DNA from: an uncultured Lachnospiraceae bacterium
Lineage (GTDB): Bacteria; Bacillota; Clostridia; Lachnospirales; Lachnospiraceae
Length of the DNA stretch: 64,000 nt
Assembly: GCA_902761225.1 (NCBI GenBank)
Contig: CACWJQ010000021.1
Coordinates: 1-64,000 of the forward strand
Direction of reading: 5' to 3'
In this document: piece by piece, positions 63,541 through 64,000 of the stretch
Position numbering within the stretch: the stretch's first letter is position 1
Layout: each line of letters begins with the position of its first letter
Notes under the pieces: model-generated
The model's input: the letters and a program-made list of their open reading frames with translations, nothing else
Database searches by the model: none
Told to the model about the DNA's origin: nothing
Made by a program: the position numbers and the translations under genes

Positions 63541-64000
63541 ATGGAGTGGCTTACCTGCATTAGGAAGGCAATCGATTACATGGAAGAGCATCTGGAAGAT
63601 AACATCAGTGCGCAGGATGTTGCCGGACAGGTCTTTATGTCCTCGTTCTTTTTTCAGAAGGGATTCTCGCTGATGACCGGTTACGGACTGGGTGAGTATA
63701 TCAGAAACCGCAGGCTGTACAAGGCAGCACTGGACCTTCAGAAAACAGATGAAAAGATAATCAATATTGCGTTTCGCTACTGCTATGAAACACCCGAAAG
63801 CTTTACAAAAGCTTTTTCGCGTTTTCATGGTGTGAGCCCTTCACAGGTGCGGGAAGGCGCTCCGATAAAACCATTTCTTCCTCTGAAAGTTGAAATTTCT
63901 ATTCACGGAGGTAATAAGATGGATTACAAAATTAAAACTATGACCGGTTTCAAGGTAATCGGATTTGCAAGAGTATTTGACGGAGAGACCTCTTACGTGG
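63541..64000 (+). CDS. AraC-family regulator with GyrI-like domain, partial (runs off the window)
   Basis: Begins MEWLTCIRKAIDYMEEHLED after AGAAGGAG. The first 110 residues are an AraC/XylS double helix-turn-helix at the N-terminus (SAQDVAGQVFMSSFFFQKGF, INIAFRYCYETPESFTKAF, HGVSPSQVR). After a linker the frame goes into MDYKIKTMTGFKVIGFARVF, the start of a GyrI-like (BacR-type) effector-binding domain. The gene is open at the right edge of the window. Members such as Rob/SoxS relatives respond to small hydrophobic compounds. Confidence 0.88.
   Translation, partial: MEWLTCIRKAIDYMEEHLEDNISAQDVAGQVFMSSFFFQKGFSLMTGYGLGEYIRNRRLYKAALDLQKTDEKIINIAFRYCYETPESFTKAFSRFHGVSPSQVREGAPIKPFLPLKVEISIHGGNKMDYKIKTMTGFKVIGFARVFDGETSYV

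Overview
The window carries the chromosomal origin region of a low-to-mid GC Gram-positive anaerobe, most likely a Lachnospiraceae member (Butyrivibrio-like, gut or rumen). The evidence is the order rpmH-rnpA-yidD-yidC-jag-mnmE-mnmG-rsmG-parA-parB to the left of oriC and dnaA-dnaN-S4-recF-gyrB-gyrA to its right. Clostridial families such as DUF4446, DUF4867 and a DUF3881-like protein, together with AGGAGG-type ribosome binding sites, agree. Nearly all genes left of about 35.7 kb lie on the minus strand and nearly all housekeeping genes right of 36.3 kb on the plus strand, so the replichores diverge here.

Left arm (1-22.5 kb): a partial AIM24-like gene, then an AgrC/AgrA-type (LytTR) two-component pair next to an M13 lipoprotein peptidase/FtsX-type ABC exporter operon. 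The promoter of that operon carries two near-identical repeats with the 21-bp period of LytTR sites, so sensor, regulator, protease and transporter probably form one circuit. After a GH43 glycosidase comes an unrecognised four-gene cassette (two paralogous small proteins around two membrane proteins). Next are a HAD phosphatase, a VWA protein facing a 305-residue protein, the complete AmmeMemoRadiSam trio, DUF4867, small membrane proteins and phosphoketolase.

Origin core (22.5-46.2 kb): tRNA-Arg(CCT), serS, parB and parA, a parS cluster (two perfect copies plus variants) with two extra genes between rsmG and parA, the tRNA-modification and membrane-insertion genes, an AT-rich oriC with DnaA boxes, then dnaA through gyrA and a cation/proton antiporter. 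GyrB has a roughly 65-residue charged insertion.

Right arm (46.2-64 kb): a possible PD-(D/E)XK-like protein, a mutS2-response regulator-histidine kinase operon, an HtrA-like membrane protein that has lost its whole catalytic triad, a YhaM-type exonuclease and RlmD. From 55.8 kb the content becomes accessory: a Fic protein overlapping rlmD, acetyltransferases, a phosphotransferase, a LytTR-DUF3021 pair, and scars of mobile elements (large serine recombinase tail, small HTH protein, truncated dinD, acetyltransferase remnants). The window ends inside an AraC-type regulator gene. No intact insertion sequence, CRISPR array or rRNA gene was seen. All family assignments were made by reading the sequence, without database searches.
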